From: Algibacter lectus
GTDB lineage: Bacteria; Bacteroidota; Bacteroidia; Flavobacteriales; Flavobacteriaceae
Direction: 5' to 3'
Assembly (NCBI RefSeq): GCF_900112395.1
Contig: NZ_FOLN01000001.1
Span: 804,422 to 868,421 of the forward strand
DNA length: 64,000 nt
Every line of letters starts with the position of its first letter. Positions within the stretch are counted from its first letter, which is position 1. The notes beneath the pieces were generated by a model that did no database searches, was not told the DNA's origin, and was given only the letters and a program-made list of their open reading frames with translations. Below are positions 8,509 through 19,100 of this stretch, piece by piece. The position numbers were made by a program, and so were the translations under genes.

Positions 8509-10002
8509 TTAATACCCTGGATTTTGGTCTGCTACTGTAACGTTTGGATTTGTTGCAATTTCCTTATCTGGTATTGGCCAAAGCTCATGTTTACCAGCTT
8601 GAAAATTAGTACCTGCTAACTCTGTAGCTGCGATGCCCCAACGAATCATATCATCAAAACGTACTTGCTCTCCACTTAACTCTACTTTACGCTCGTGCAC
8701 AATAGCATCGAACACAGCCGATTTAGAAAGCGAAGTAGATAAAGGATCTAAATCTGCACGTGCTCTAACTTCATTAATATACCCTACAGCAGTTGCTTGA
8801 GAACCGCCTGGTCTTTCATTTTCACATTCGGCCATCATTAATAACACATCTGAGTAACGAATTACTTTCGGGTTAATTCCAGATTCCTGCACCTCACTAA
8901 CTTGCTTGTAATAATTTTGATATTTTTTCCAAGCAATAGGTCGAATATCTCCACTATTTTCAGCAAAATCTCCTTCTACAAAAGTATTAGCGCCATTGTT
9001 GTATGTATCTCCAACAAAGTAAAAACTACCTTCAATTCTGTTATCTCCAGGTTCAAATTCGGCCACTAAATCATCTGATGGATATACGTTAAACCAATCT
9101 AACACACCATAATCTTGACCTCTATAAGTCGCATGATTTTTACCAAAACCAGCAACAAGACTAGACCATTTGTCTCCTGTTCCTAAAGATAAATCGTATT
9201 GAATTTCCCAAACGGACTCTATACCATTTTCTGTTTCTTCTTTAAAATTATCGTAGTAATCAGACTCTAATTCGTATCCTGACATTTTCTTAAAAGAATT
9301 TAAAGCTAGTTCATATTCTTTTTGGTATAATAATGCTTTTCCTAAAAATGCTTGCGCAGCTCCTTTTGTAGCACGACCAGTTTCTTCTTGAGATTTTGGT
9401 AATAAGTTTGCTGATGCAAAAGTTAAATCTTCAATAATTTGATTCATTACATCGGCTTTTGGGCTCAATGGTTTTCCTTCTGGTTGTGTAAAATCACCGT
9501 TTCTTAAAGGCACATTACCAAATCTATTTACTAATAACCAGTAATATTGCGCTCTTAAAAATTTAGCTTCTGCCATAAATTTAGCCTTTGTAGCAGTCGA
9601 CAATTCGTTTTCTGGAATCTTATTTATAGTAGCTTCATTACCTATAACAAAGTTTGCTTTGTTTATGCCTCTAAAACAACTGTCCCAATATTCTGCAATT
9701 TGTCCGTTAGTGGAATCGAACGAGAAATCGTAAAATGTAATTTTATCGGCCTCTTGCTGTCCGTTTGGAGATTGCTCATGAGACATATTATCCATCATAT
9801 ACCAAATTAATCTACCATATAATGAAATGGTTTGTAGGTTAGCATAAGCAGCATTTACTGCAGATTCTACTTGAGTTTCTGTAGCGAAGAAAGTTTCGGG
9901 AGACAGTTGATTAGGGTTGGCTAATTCGAACTCGCTCTCTGAACAGGAATTCACTATAAATATCCCGAACAGTGCTGTAAGTATTAATTTATATGTTTTC
10001 AT
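8509..10002 (-). CDS. SusD/RagB-family glycan-binding outer membrane lipoprotein
   Basis: 497 residues, normal size for SusD homologues. The N-terminus is a lipoprotein signal with Cys20 followed by SESEFE, acidic as expected for surface export. Family features are the N-terminal LANPNQLSPETFFATETQVE segment, the TPR-like helices (AKAKFMAEAKFLRAQYYWLLVNRFG region), the RYSDVLLMMAECENE block and the C-terminal VRFDDMIRWG and LWPIPDKEI. It forms the lid of the SusC transporter and captures oligosaccharides. It lies 17 bases after susC. Substrate (xylan fragments) is inferred from the neighbouring GH10 and GH3 genes. Confidence 0.96.
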   Translation of the reverse strand: MKTYKLILTALFGIFIVNSCSESEFELANPNQLSPETFFATETQVESAVNAAYANLQTISLYGRLIWYMMDNMSHEQSPNGQQEADKITFYDFSFDSTNGQIAEYWDSCFRGINKANFVIGNEATINKIPENELSTATKAKFMAEAKFLRAQYYWLLVNRFGNVPLRNGDFTQPEGKPLSPKADVMNQIIEDLTFASANLLPKSQEETGRATKGAAQAFLGKALLYQKEYELALNSFKKMSGYELESDYYDNFKEETENGIESVWEIQYDLSLGTGDKWSSLVAGFGKNHATYRGQDYGVLDWFNVYPSDDLVAEFEPGDNRIEGSFYFVGDTYNNGANTFVEGDFAENSGDIRPIAWKKYQNYYKQVSEVQESGINPKVIRYSDVLLMMAECENERPGGSQATAVGYINEVRARADLDPLSTSLSKSAVFDAIVHERKVELSGEQVRFDDMIRWGIAATELAGTNFQAGKHELWPIPDKEIATNPNVTVADQNPGY

Positions 10003-10019
10003 AATTTATTTCTTTTTTA

Positions 10020-13019
10020 TTAAAATGATACTTGAAGTCCTAAAATAACAGATTTAGGTTGTGGATAAAGTCCACGGTCTATTCCAAATTCTTGATTTCC
10101 TTGTCCTATTTCTGGATCTAATCCGCTGTAATCCGTTAGGGTGATTAAGTTTTGGGCACTTACATATAATCTCAACTTTGAAAAATAATTTTCAAATACA
10201 CCGTCGGTAAACGTATAACCTAAGCTAATGTTCTTTAACCTTGTAAACGATCCGTCTTCAATATATCTATCTGAAACACTATGGTTTTGTGGTGCTCCTG
10301 GCACTCTTGGTTGTGTTGTAGATGGATTAGTTGGTGTCCAACTATCTAGTAATAATTTACTTCCATTAAATAATCTATTGGCACCAGCTTCTAAATCGTA
10401 TTTGTTAGTGTTATAAATATCAACACCTTCTATACCTGTGATGTATAAATTTAAATCGAAGTTTTTATAATTAGCACTTAAGTTTAATCCATAAGTAAAG
10501 TCTGGATAAGGGTTTGCCAAAATATCGCGATCTTCAGAAGTAATGTCTCCATCTCCATTTAAATCTTTATACCTAACATCTCCAGGTTGTACTGTAGTTT
10601 GCCCTGGATTTGATGTAAATACCGCTGCTACCTCTTCTGGAGTTTGGTAAATACCATCGCTTACTAAACCATAAAAATGAAATAACGATTCGCCAACCGT
10701 AGTTCTAGAAATGTTTCCTTTACCATCTTTCATGGCTGCACCTTCAAAAGCATCTAAGCTTCCTAAACTTAAAACTTCGTTTCCACTAGTTCCTAAATTT
10801 AAATTCGCCGACCATGTAAAATCACCTTCATAATCATTAAATCCTAAAGCTAACTCTACACCACTAGTTTCTACCGAACCAACGTTTGCCGTGATGTTTC
10901 CGGCATTAATACCATTAGATAATGGTGCTGGTAAGCTTAATAATAAATCGTCACTTTGGTTTCTATAATATTCTAAACTTGCAGTAAACTGCCCATTATT
11001 TAAACCAAAATCTAAACCAACATTAAACATGGTAGTTTCCTCCCATTTCAAATCCGGATTTGCGCCACCATTTGCAGTTACACCTGCTCCATTACCATCG
11101 CCTAATGGGTACTCAAAATTACCCGTTAACGTGGCACTGTATAAATAGTCTCCAATATTATCGTTACCAACTACACCGTAACTTGCTCTAAGTTTTAAAT
11201 TACTAACATTAGAATCGTCTAAAAAGTTTTCTTTAGCAATATTCCAACCTAAAGAAGCCGATGGAAATGTTCCCCAACGATTGTTTGCACCAAATCTTGA
11301 AGAAGCATCTCTTCTAATAGAAGCAGATAAAATATATTTATCTTCAAAGTTATAATTAACCCTTCCTAAATAACCTAATCTATTGGTTTCACTAGAACCA
11401 CTTCCAATAGATGGCGTTGTGGCACCAAATTGAACTAACTCGTTTGTAATTAAGTTTCTTGCACTTCCACCAAAATTTGTACTCTTGTTCTCTGTTTTTT
11501 CAGCAAGTGCTAATAATTCTAAATTATGCTTTTCAGCAATAGTTGTACTGTAACTTAAACTGTTTGTAAAAATTAAAGTTTGCCCTTGAGTATGACTTCT
11601 ACCATACTCGGCATAGTTTTGAGCATGTGTACTACTACCGTCAACACTATCATCACTAAATGATGGCGTAAATGTGTTTCCATCAAACGTAAAATAATCT
11701 AAACCAACTTGTGTTTTATAATTTAAACCTTCAATAATCTCTAAATCGGCATATAAGTTACCGATAACGCTTAACGTTTTGTTAATGCTTGTAGGGTGTG
11801 TTTGAATACGTACTGGGTTTTCAGCATCTTGTCCATCTGCAGATGAAGAAGGCCCTTGAAAACCGCCATCGTTATTAGAGTTATAAACCGGTAAATACGG
11901 AGCCGCTTTAATAGCATGAGTAATTAAAGAACGTCCACCACCCGATAATTCTGGGTTTTGTTTTCCAAACGAAAGCGCCATAGACTCACCTACTTTTAAT
12001 TTACCGATATTAACAGAACTGTTTGCTCTAAACGAATAACGCTCAAAGCCTGTGTTAACAATAATTCCTTCTTGTTTTAAATATTCCGCAGAAAAATATT
12101 GAGAACTTTTATCGGTTCCCGCAGAATAGTTTAAACTATGATTTTGCATCATTCCTGTTCTAAATATCTCATCTTGATAGTTTGTATTTATTTTATACGT
12201 AGATAATGGTCTGTTTGGAAAAACTCCTAAATTACCTGCATGTTGCAAATACTCAATGGTATTCATGGTGTTGTAACGTTTCGTGTTTTGTTGAAACCCC
12301 GTATACGTATTGAATGATAGTTGGCTTTTACCACTTTTTCCTTTTTTAGTTGTTACCAAAACCACACCATTAGAACCACGTGCTCCATAAATAGCAGTAG
12401 TAGATGCATCTTTTAAAATAGATACATTCTCGATATCGTTAGGGCTTATTCCAGATAAATTACCAACAATAACACCATCTATAACATATAATGGCGAGTT
12501 GTTACCAAAAGTACCTAAACCTCTAATCAAAACTACCGGACTAGAACCTGGAACACCACCGTTTACAACAGTAATTCCTGGTGCACGCCCCTGAAGTGCA
12601 GACTCTGCATTAGTTACTGGTAAAGCCGACATTTCTTCAGCATCTACCGTAGAAACTGCTCCTGTTACCGTGGCTCTACTCTGCTTTCCGTAACCAACTA
12701 CAACAATAGCTTCTAGTGCTTCTAGAGATTCTTCTAAGGTTATTTTTAATGTATTTTGATTACCTACAGTTAGCGTTTTAGTAGCCATACCAACGTAACT
12801 TACTGTAATTTGATCTCCTATATTTACGTTTTTCAAAGAAAAATTACCATCGAAATCTGTAGATGCTCCATTTGTGGTACCCAAAACAATTACAGACACA
12901 CCAGGTAAAGGCATACCTCCAGTATCTGAAACTGTACCGCTTATGGTTTTTGCTTGTGAAAAGGCATTTTGCATGCAGAACATAGCAAGCAACATACCCA
13001 AAAGTTTAAACTTCATCAT
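10020..13019 (-). CDS. SusC/RagA-family TonB-linked outer membrane transporter
   Basis: 999 residues with a signal peptide (about 1-21, ending FSQ), a carboxypeptidase-regulatory-like domain (about 25-105: [23 protein letters not shown]), the plug with the VVVGYG motif and [28 protein letters not shown], and a long beta-barrel ending in VILGLQVSF with the expected terminal phenylalanine. It should import xylo-oligosaccharides across the outer membrane using energy from TonB-ExbBD. It sits between GH3 (27 bases upstream) and SusD (17 bases downstream) in one unit. A second ATG three bases later is an equally possible start. Confidence 0.97.
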   Translation of the reverse strand: [999 protein letters not shown]

Positions 13020-13046
13020 ATTAAATAGTTTAAGTTAATTAATTAG

Positions 13047-15722
13047 TTATTTATTTAGTTTGTTTGTTAATAATACTCTTTTTTTTAAAACAGATGTAGA
13101 ACTCGCATCGGCAACACCAGTAAAATTTGGTTGTTTACCTCCTACACTTAGCAATACATTTCCCGGTTCTAATATTTTTTTCCCTTTAGAACTAACCCAA
13201 GCATACTGTTCAGTATCTAATTTATAATTTAAGGTTTTAGTCTCTCCAGCAGCTAGATGCACTCTATCAAAACTAACCAAAGTTCTAATTGCGTTTTGCT
13301 CTTGTTTATCTAAATGTGTTAAATAAATTTGAACCACATCATCGCCTGCAACTTTACTTATATTTTTTATTTCAACTGAAACATTAATAGCATCTTTAAG
13401 CGTTACTTGATCTGCTATTTTTAGGTTTGAATATTCGAAATTTGAATAACTTAGTCCGTGACCAAAAGGAAATAAAGGATCTCCTTTAAAATATTTATAC
13501 GTTCTATTCTCCATGTTATAATCTTTAAAATCTGGTAAATCTGTTACCGATTTATAAAAGGTTACCGGAAGTTTCCCTCCAGGATTATAATCACCAAACA
13601 AAACATCGGCAATAGCTTTTCCTCCAAATTCTCCAGGATACCAAGCTTCTAAAATTGCAGGAACATTTTCGGCTGCCCAATTTACAGCCAACGCACTCCC
13701 ATTCATTAAAACAACAATAGTTGGTTTTCCGGTTGCATGCACCTTTTTCATTAATTCTATTTGGTTTTTAGGTAATGAAATTTCAGAGCGGTCACCTTTA
13801 TCGAAACCTTCTAATTTCACTTCCATTTCTTCGCCTTCAATTTCTGGTGAAAGCCCTAAAAACAATATGGCAACATCGGCCTTATTAACTGCCTCTATAG
13901 CTGGAGTTATTAAGTCTTCATCTAATTTGGCCCAAAGCAAATGTGCTTGCGGATCGGACAATACGTTGTTATACTCTATTTTAATATTGTATGATTTATC
14001 GTTTTCTAAAACCGTATCGAAATACTTTGTTTTTGGCTCATATTCTGCACTAAACTCGAAATAAAGTGAATCGTTTATAAACAATTTAGCAAAACTACTT
14101 GCCTTTAAACCTATTCTGTATGCACCACTTTCGGTTGGTTTTAATGCTCCTGTCCAACGAACCGAAAAGTTATCAGATTTTAAATCGTTAATAGGGCGTT
14201 TTGGCGTCCAAACAAAATTGATAATACTATCTACCCTTGTAAACTCAGGCTCACCTTTAAAAATGTTATTACTAAAGTACTCTCCTTTTAAACCTGCTTC
14301 GCCTTCGCTTTTGAGTTCCGAATTAGGAATAGGTGTTAAAGTGGACCATCCCGTAGCAATATCACTACCCAAAGCATAATGTATTTCTGTATTAGGTAAT
14401 TTCGACTTTATAGCTTTTAAAGGAGTAATAAACTGGTTTGGCGTACCATGATAATTCCCTAATAAAGCTTGTGTAGAATTTGCATTAGGACCTATTATAG
14501 CAACGGATTTTAAATCTTTACTAAGTGGTAATGTTTCGTTTTCATTCTTAAGCAACACCATAGATTCCTTAGCCACTTTTTCCGACAGTGCAAAATGCGC
14601 TTCGCTTACTACAACATCATAAGGAATGTTTGCCCATTTTACATGTTCTGGAGCATCAAACATACCTAATTTAAAACGTGCTAAAAACAGTTTTTTTACA
14701 GCAGCATCAATAGCTACCTCATCTACCAATTCTTTTAAAACAGCATCGCTAAGACTAGGGTCGTAAACATTTCCGCAATTTAAATCTGTGCCGTTATTTA
14801 ACGCCATAGCCGCCGCTTCTGCTGGTGTTTCTACAACGCCATGATGTTCGGCTTGCCAAAAATCGTTTATCGCCCAACAATCGGATACTACATAACCATT
14901 GAAACCCCAGTCGTCGCGAAGAATTTTTCGTAATAGCATATCGCTACCACAGCATGGCACATCTCTATATCTATTATACGCACACATTACGGAATAGACA
15001 TTCGCTTCCTTAACGGCTGCCTTAAATGCTGGCAAATACGTTTCGTATAAATCTTTATTATTCGTTTGGTAGTTATCTTGGTGTCTCGATTTCTCCGGAC
15101 CGCTGTGTACAGCAAAATGCTTAGCTGTAGCAACTACTTTCAAGTATTTATCATCATCGCCCTGTAAGGCATTAATGTAATTAACACCAATTTTACTGGT
15201 TAAAAATGGATCTTCACCATAAGTTTCTTGACCTCTACCCCAACGCGGATCTCTAAAAATATTGATATTGGGTGTCCAAAATGTTAAACCTTGGCCCATG
15301 CGTCTTTTACCCTCTTTTATAAACTGATGGTGCTTAGCTCTAGCTTCATCTGAAACTGCTGTTCCCATTTCAAAAATTAAATCTGGATTCCATGTTGCCC
15401 CCATACCTATAGCTTGAGGAAAAACAGTCGCTTCTCCCGCTCTAGCAACACCATGTAAACACTCGTTCCACCAATTGTATTCAGGAATACCTAACCGTTC
15501 TATTGCTGGAGCATCATATCTTAATTGAGATATTTTTTCTTTTAAAGTTAAACGCGATACTAAATCGTTAACACGTGCTTCTGTAATAAGCGATTCATCT
15601 TGAAATTGAAAAGCAACCTCTTTTTTGTTAGAGTTACAAGAATTCAAGACACATGTCAATATTACAACAAAAGCTATGTTATAATATTTAATGTTCAATA
15701 TGTTAAGTTTAGTTATTAGCAT
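13047..15722 (-). CDS. GH3 beta-xylosidase/beta-glucosidase-like enzyme with PA14 insert
   Basis: 891 residues with an N-terminal lipoprotein signal (Cys29, then NSNKKEV, not acidic, so probably periplasmic). It has the GH3 (alpha/beta)8 domain with KHFAVHSGPE and the nucleophile D281 in VVSDCWAIND, a PA14 domain inserted in the second GH3 domain (about 480-595, LKGEYFSNNIFKGEPEF), and the C-terminal fibronectin-III-like domain (about 774-864, DVVQIYL). It removes terminal sugars from oligosaccharides; beta-xylosidase is most likely from the context, although GH3 specificity cannot be read from motifs alone. It is the first gene of the GH3-SusC-SusD unit. Confidence 0.93.
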   Translation of the reverse strand: MLITKLNILNIKYYNIAFVVILTCVLNSCNSNKKEVAFQFQDESLITEARVNDLVSRLTLKEKISQLRYDAPAIERLGIPEYNWWNECLHGVARAGEATVFPQAIGMGATWNPDLIFEMGTAVSDEARAKHHQFIKEGKRRMGQGLTFWTPNINIFRDPRWGRGQETYGEDPFLTSKIGVNYINALQGDDDKYLKVVATAKHFAVHSGPEKSRHQDNYQTNNKDLYETYLPAFKAAVKEANVYSVMCAYNRYRDVPCCGSDMLLRKILRDDWGFNGYVVSDCWAINDFWQAEHHGVVETPAEAAAMALNNGTDLNCGNVYDPSLSDAVLKELVDEVAIDAAVKKLFLARFKLGMFDAPEHVKWANIPYDVVVSEAHFALSEKVAKESMVLLKNENETLPLSKDLKSVAIIGPNANSTQALLGNYHGTPNQFITPLKAIKSKLPNTEIHYALGSDIATGWSTLTPIPNSELKSEGEAGLKGEYFSNNIFKGEPEFTRVDSIINFVWTPKRPINDLKSDNFSVRWTGALKPTESGAYRIGLKASSFAKLFINDSLYFEFSAEYEPKTKYFDTVLENDKSYNIKIEYNNVLSDPQAHLLWAKLDEDLITPAIEAVNKADVAILFLGLSPEIEGEEMEVKLEGFDKGDRSEISLPKNQIELMKKVHATGKPTIVVLMNGSALAVNWAAENVPAILEAWYPGEFGGKAIADVLFGDYNPGGKLPVTFYKSVTDLPDFKDYNMENRTYKYFKGDPLFPFGHGLSYSNFEYSNLKIADQVTLKDAINVSVEIKNISKVAGDDVVQIYLTHLDKQEQNAIRTLVSFDRVHLAAGETKTLNYKLDTEQYAWVSSKGKKILEPGNVLLSVGGKQPNFTGVADASSTSVLKKRVLLTNKLNK

Positions 15723-15855
15723 ATATAATTTGCGTTTAAAAGAAACTGAATATCATAACCAAAATGAAAAGCATAAAACAGACCAGTAAAATTTCTGCTA
15801 AAAGTTTTAATAGGGTTTTGCGATGTTTCATTTTGAAATTCAATAATTATGAAAT

Positions 15856-15863
15856 CAAATATA
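15856..15863 (-). promoter_or_regulatory. Putative -7 box for the GH3-SusC-SusD operon
   Basis: Plus-strand CAAATATA is TATATTTG on the minus strand, an exact match to the Bacteroidota -7 consensus TAnnTTTG. No clear -33 TTTG is visible at the usual spacing, as might be expected at an activator-dependent promoter under a hybrid two-component regulator. Confidence 0.4.
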
Positions 15864-16074
15864 CTTGACGAATCGCTTTTTTGATAGAACGCATTAAGCA
15901 AACAATGAGAATTTTGTTGCGATTACCCCTATAAACACATGTTTTACAACATTTGACACAAAAGATGCAACATCTATTACAAAACAGCCTTGATGTTAAA
16001 ACATTGATATACTTAAAATAAGGCAGCTAGAAATATTAAGATTGAATACGTTTAGCACAGATTATAATGCATAA

Positions 16075-16109
16075 AAAAACACATAAAAACTATGCTTTTA
16101 TGTGTTTTT
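16075..16109 (-). terminator. Terminator of the hybrid two-component regulator gene
   Basis: A 14-bp perfect stem, AAAAACACATAAAA (16075-16088) with TTTTATGTGTTTTT (16096-16109). On the minus strand it is followed by a run of T. It lies 28 bases past the regulator stop codon. Confidence 0.8.
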
Positions 16110-16136
16110 CTTCTTTAATTTGAAGCTATAATCTAT

Positions 16137-19100
16137 TTACACCTCATCGTCTTTTACCTTAACATCCGTAGGCAGAATTCCGAAGTGGGCCTTAAAACAT
16201 TTTGTAAAATATGAAGGTGAAGAAAACCCTACTTTATAGCACACCTCACTAATATTAGAATTTCCGGTTTCCAGAATTTGTTTAGCCTTCTGTATACGTA
16301 TTTTTCTTAAAAACTCATTTACCGTTTGGCCCGTAAGCGATTTTATTTTGCGATAAAGCTGACTTCTACTTAAATTTAACTGCGATGCCAAAACCTCAAC
16401 ACTTAAATCGGAATCACTCATATTTTCACTAATGTAGCTTAATACTTTTTGTATAAACTCTTTATCAATAGATGTAGTTCCGGCTTGTTCCTTACCACTT
16501 ATATCTCCAAAATATTTATCGAATATTAACTTTCTACTCGTTATTAATTGTGCCAAACGTAATTTTAGTAAACGCATATCAAACGGTTTTACCATATACG
16601 CGTCGGCACCAAAACCAATGCCCTCCATACGGTCGTCTATTCTGGTTTTAGCAGTTAGCATTAATAACGGAATATGACTCGTTTTTATATCCGTTTTTAT
16701 TTGTTTACAAAACTCAAAGCCGTCCATTTCTGGCATAATAACATCGGTTAAAATAATATCTGGTATAGATTGCTTTGCAATTTTTAAGCCTTCTTTTCCA
16801 TTTTTTGCAACCAATATTTTGTAATGATTTTTTAATTCACTTTTTAAATATTTTCTCAGCTCCACACTATCTTCTACAATAAGTAATGTACTCGATTTAG
16901 TGCCACTTGCTGCATCGCTATCGGTTTCTGTTGTCTCTACAGCAGAATTTAATATAAATTTTTCCTTTTTCACACTTTCTGAAACCACCTGAGGTGCAAG
17001 TTCTTCTTTTGTAAAATGTGTATTCCCAGCAGGAAGTAGAATTCTGAATGTGGTGCCCTTACCGACTTCACTTTCCACTTCAACTTTACCTTTATGCAGT
17101 TTAATAAAACTTTGCACAACCTCTAAACCTATACCTGTACTTCCGTAATACCCTTTGTTAAGGTTTTCAATTTGATAAAAACGTTCAAAAATTTTATTTA
17201 TTTGATCTTTTTCTAATCCTGGACCTGTATCCGATATTCTAATTTCTAATGCCTTACGTGGTTCTTTTTCATCTATTAAAGGGAATAAAACCAAATCGTC
17301 TGTAGATAAAATATCTGCATTAATAGCACCACCATCTGGCGTAACTTTTATAGCGTTAGACAGGATATTAAAAATAATTTTCTCTAACATACTCGCATCT
17401 GCCCAAATTGGTAAATCGGGCACATCGGAATCCATAGAAAGATAAATATTTCGGTTAGATGCTTCTTCTTTAAAAAAAGCAACCACATCTTTTGTTAAAC
17501 TCACCAGGTTAAATTCTGAAGCTCTAATATTAACTTTATCGAGTTCTAACTTTCTAAAATCCATAAGCTCGTTAATCATTCTATAAAGCCTATCGGTATT
17601 TCGATAAATAACATCTAGTTTATCTTTAACAGTAAACGGAAGGCTTAATCCTGTATCTCTTAAAATATCTTGTAGCGGATTAATTATTAAAGTAAGTGGT
17701 GTTCTAAACTCGTGAGAAATATTGGTGAAAAACTGAATTTTCTTCTCATTTAATTGATCTTCTTGTGCACGCTGAATACGTTCGTTTTTAATAGCCTCCT
17801 TCTCTTTTATTCTACTTTGAGTCATTCTATTTAAAAGATATACTCCCATAAAAAATAAAGCAATGTAACACACCATGGCAACATTTGTTTTCCACCAAGG
17901 TGGTAACATAGTTATTTTAAGTGTTAGCGGCGTTTCGTTCCAAACTCCATCATTATTCGCGGCTTTCAGCTTAAAGGTATACTCGCCATAATCTAGGTTT
18001 GTGTAGGTGGCACTTTGCAGATCGCCCACATAATTCCAAGATTCCTCGAAGCCTTCTAAATAATAAGCATATTGATTTTTTTCTGGTCTTGTGTAATTAA
18101 TCCCTGTATATTCTATAGTAAATACCGTTTGCTCGTAATTAAACTCTAAACTTTCAGTTTCGGTAATAACCTTAGTGAGTGGGCTATTTTCCTGATTTGG
18201 AACTACATCTTTATTGAAAATTTTTAATCCTGTTAAAAACAAAGAAGGTACGCTCGAATTTACCTCCAATTTTTCTGGGTTGAAGTAATCTATACCTTTG
18301 TAATTACCAAAATAAAGCACTCCACCTTCATCTTTTAACGTGGCGTTGAAATTAAAATCGTCGGACAATAAGCCATCGTTAGACGAGTAGCTTGTTACCT
18401 CATTTGTTTCAATATTTAACTTTGAAATTCCCGAATTACCCGTTACCCAAATATCGCCAGCATCATCTTCAATAATTCCGGTTACATTTTCTTCTAGAAA
18501 ACCTGTAATTTTATTATACCATTTAAACTCGTTGGTTTCCTTGTTGTATCTACAAAGTCCGGCACCCCGCGTTCCTATCCAAATATATTGGTTAGAAGAT
18601 TGATATAATGACAGAATATGATTGGCACTTTTTTGATTGTTAGGTGCCTGCGACATCTGCTCTTCTAAAGAATCCAGTTGCAATTGGCCATTTTCACTTT
18701 TTGTTATTTTGAAAAGCCCAGCGGTAGTACCAAACCAAATGGTATTATCTTTATCGACTAAAATTTTTCTAACATCGGTAGTTGAAATGCTTTCAAATGG
18801 ACCAGAATTATAATTTTCAAGCACACCTGTTTCTGGGTTATAAGCGTATATACCAGTGTAAAACGATCCTATCCAAATAATCCCATCTTGATCTTCTGTG
18901 ATGGATAAAATAGCATTAGAAATTAAACTTCCATTAGAGTTTTCTACATTGTAATTCTTAAATTTATTTTCTCCTTTTTTTAGTATATAAAAACCATTGT
19001 CCCAACTTCCTGCCCAAACATTTTCTTTACTATCTATAAAAATCGTTTGGATATAGTTACTAGTTAACCCCGAATAATGCTTAACGTTAGATAGATTTAT

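Larger units (their letters stand above)
15723..16136. other. Intergenic region between the regulator and GH3 genes
   Basis: It carries the terminator of the upstream regulator gene (16075-16109) and a possible promoter for the GH3-SusC-SusD unit. No convincing gene is present; a 61-codon frame at 15716-15901 has no recognisable features. A minus-strand TATATTTG at 15856-15863 gives a leader of about 130 bases before the GH3 start. Confidence 0.6.

Noticed and set aside
15716..15901. Possible 61-residue gene on the minus strand upstream of GH3
   Set aside because: No family likeness, low-complexity composition, and it overlaps the GH3 start and the likely promoter region.
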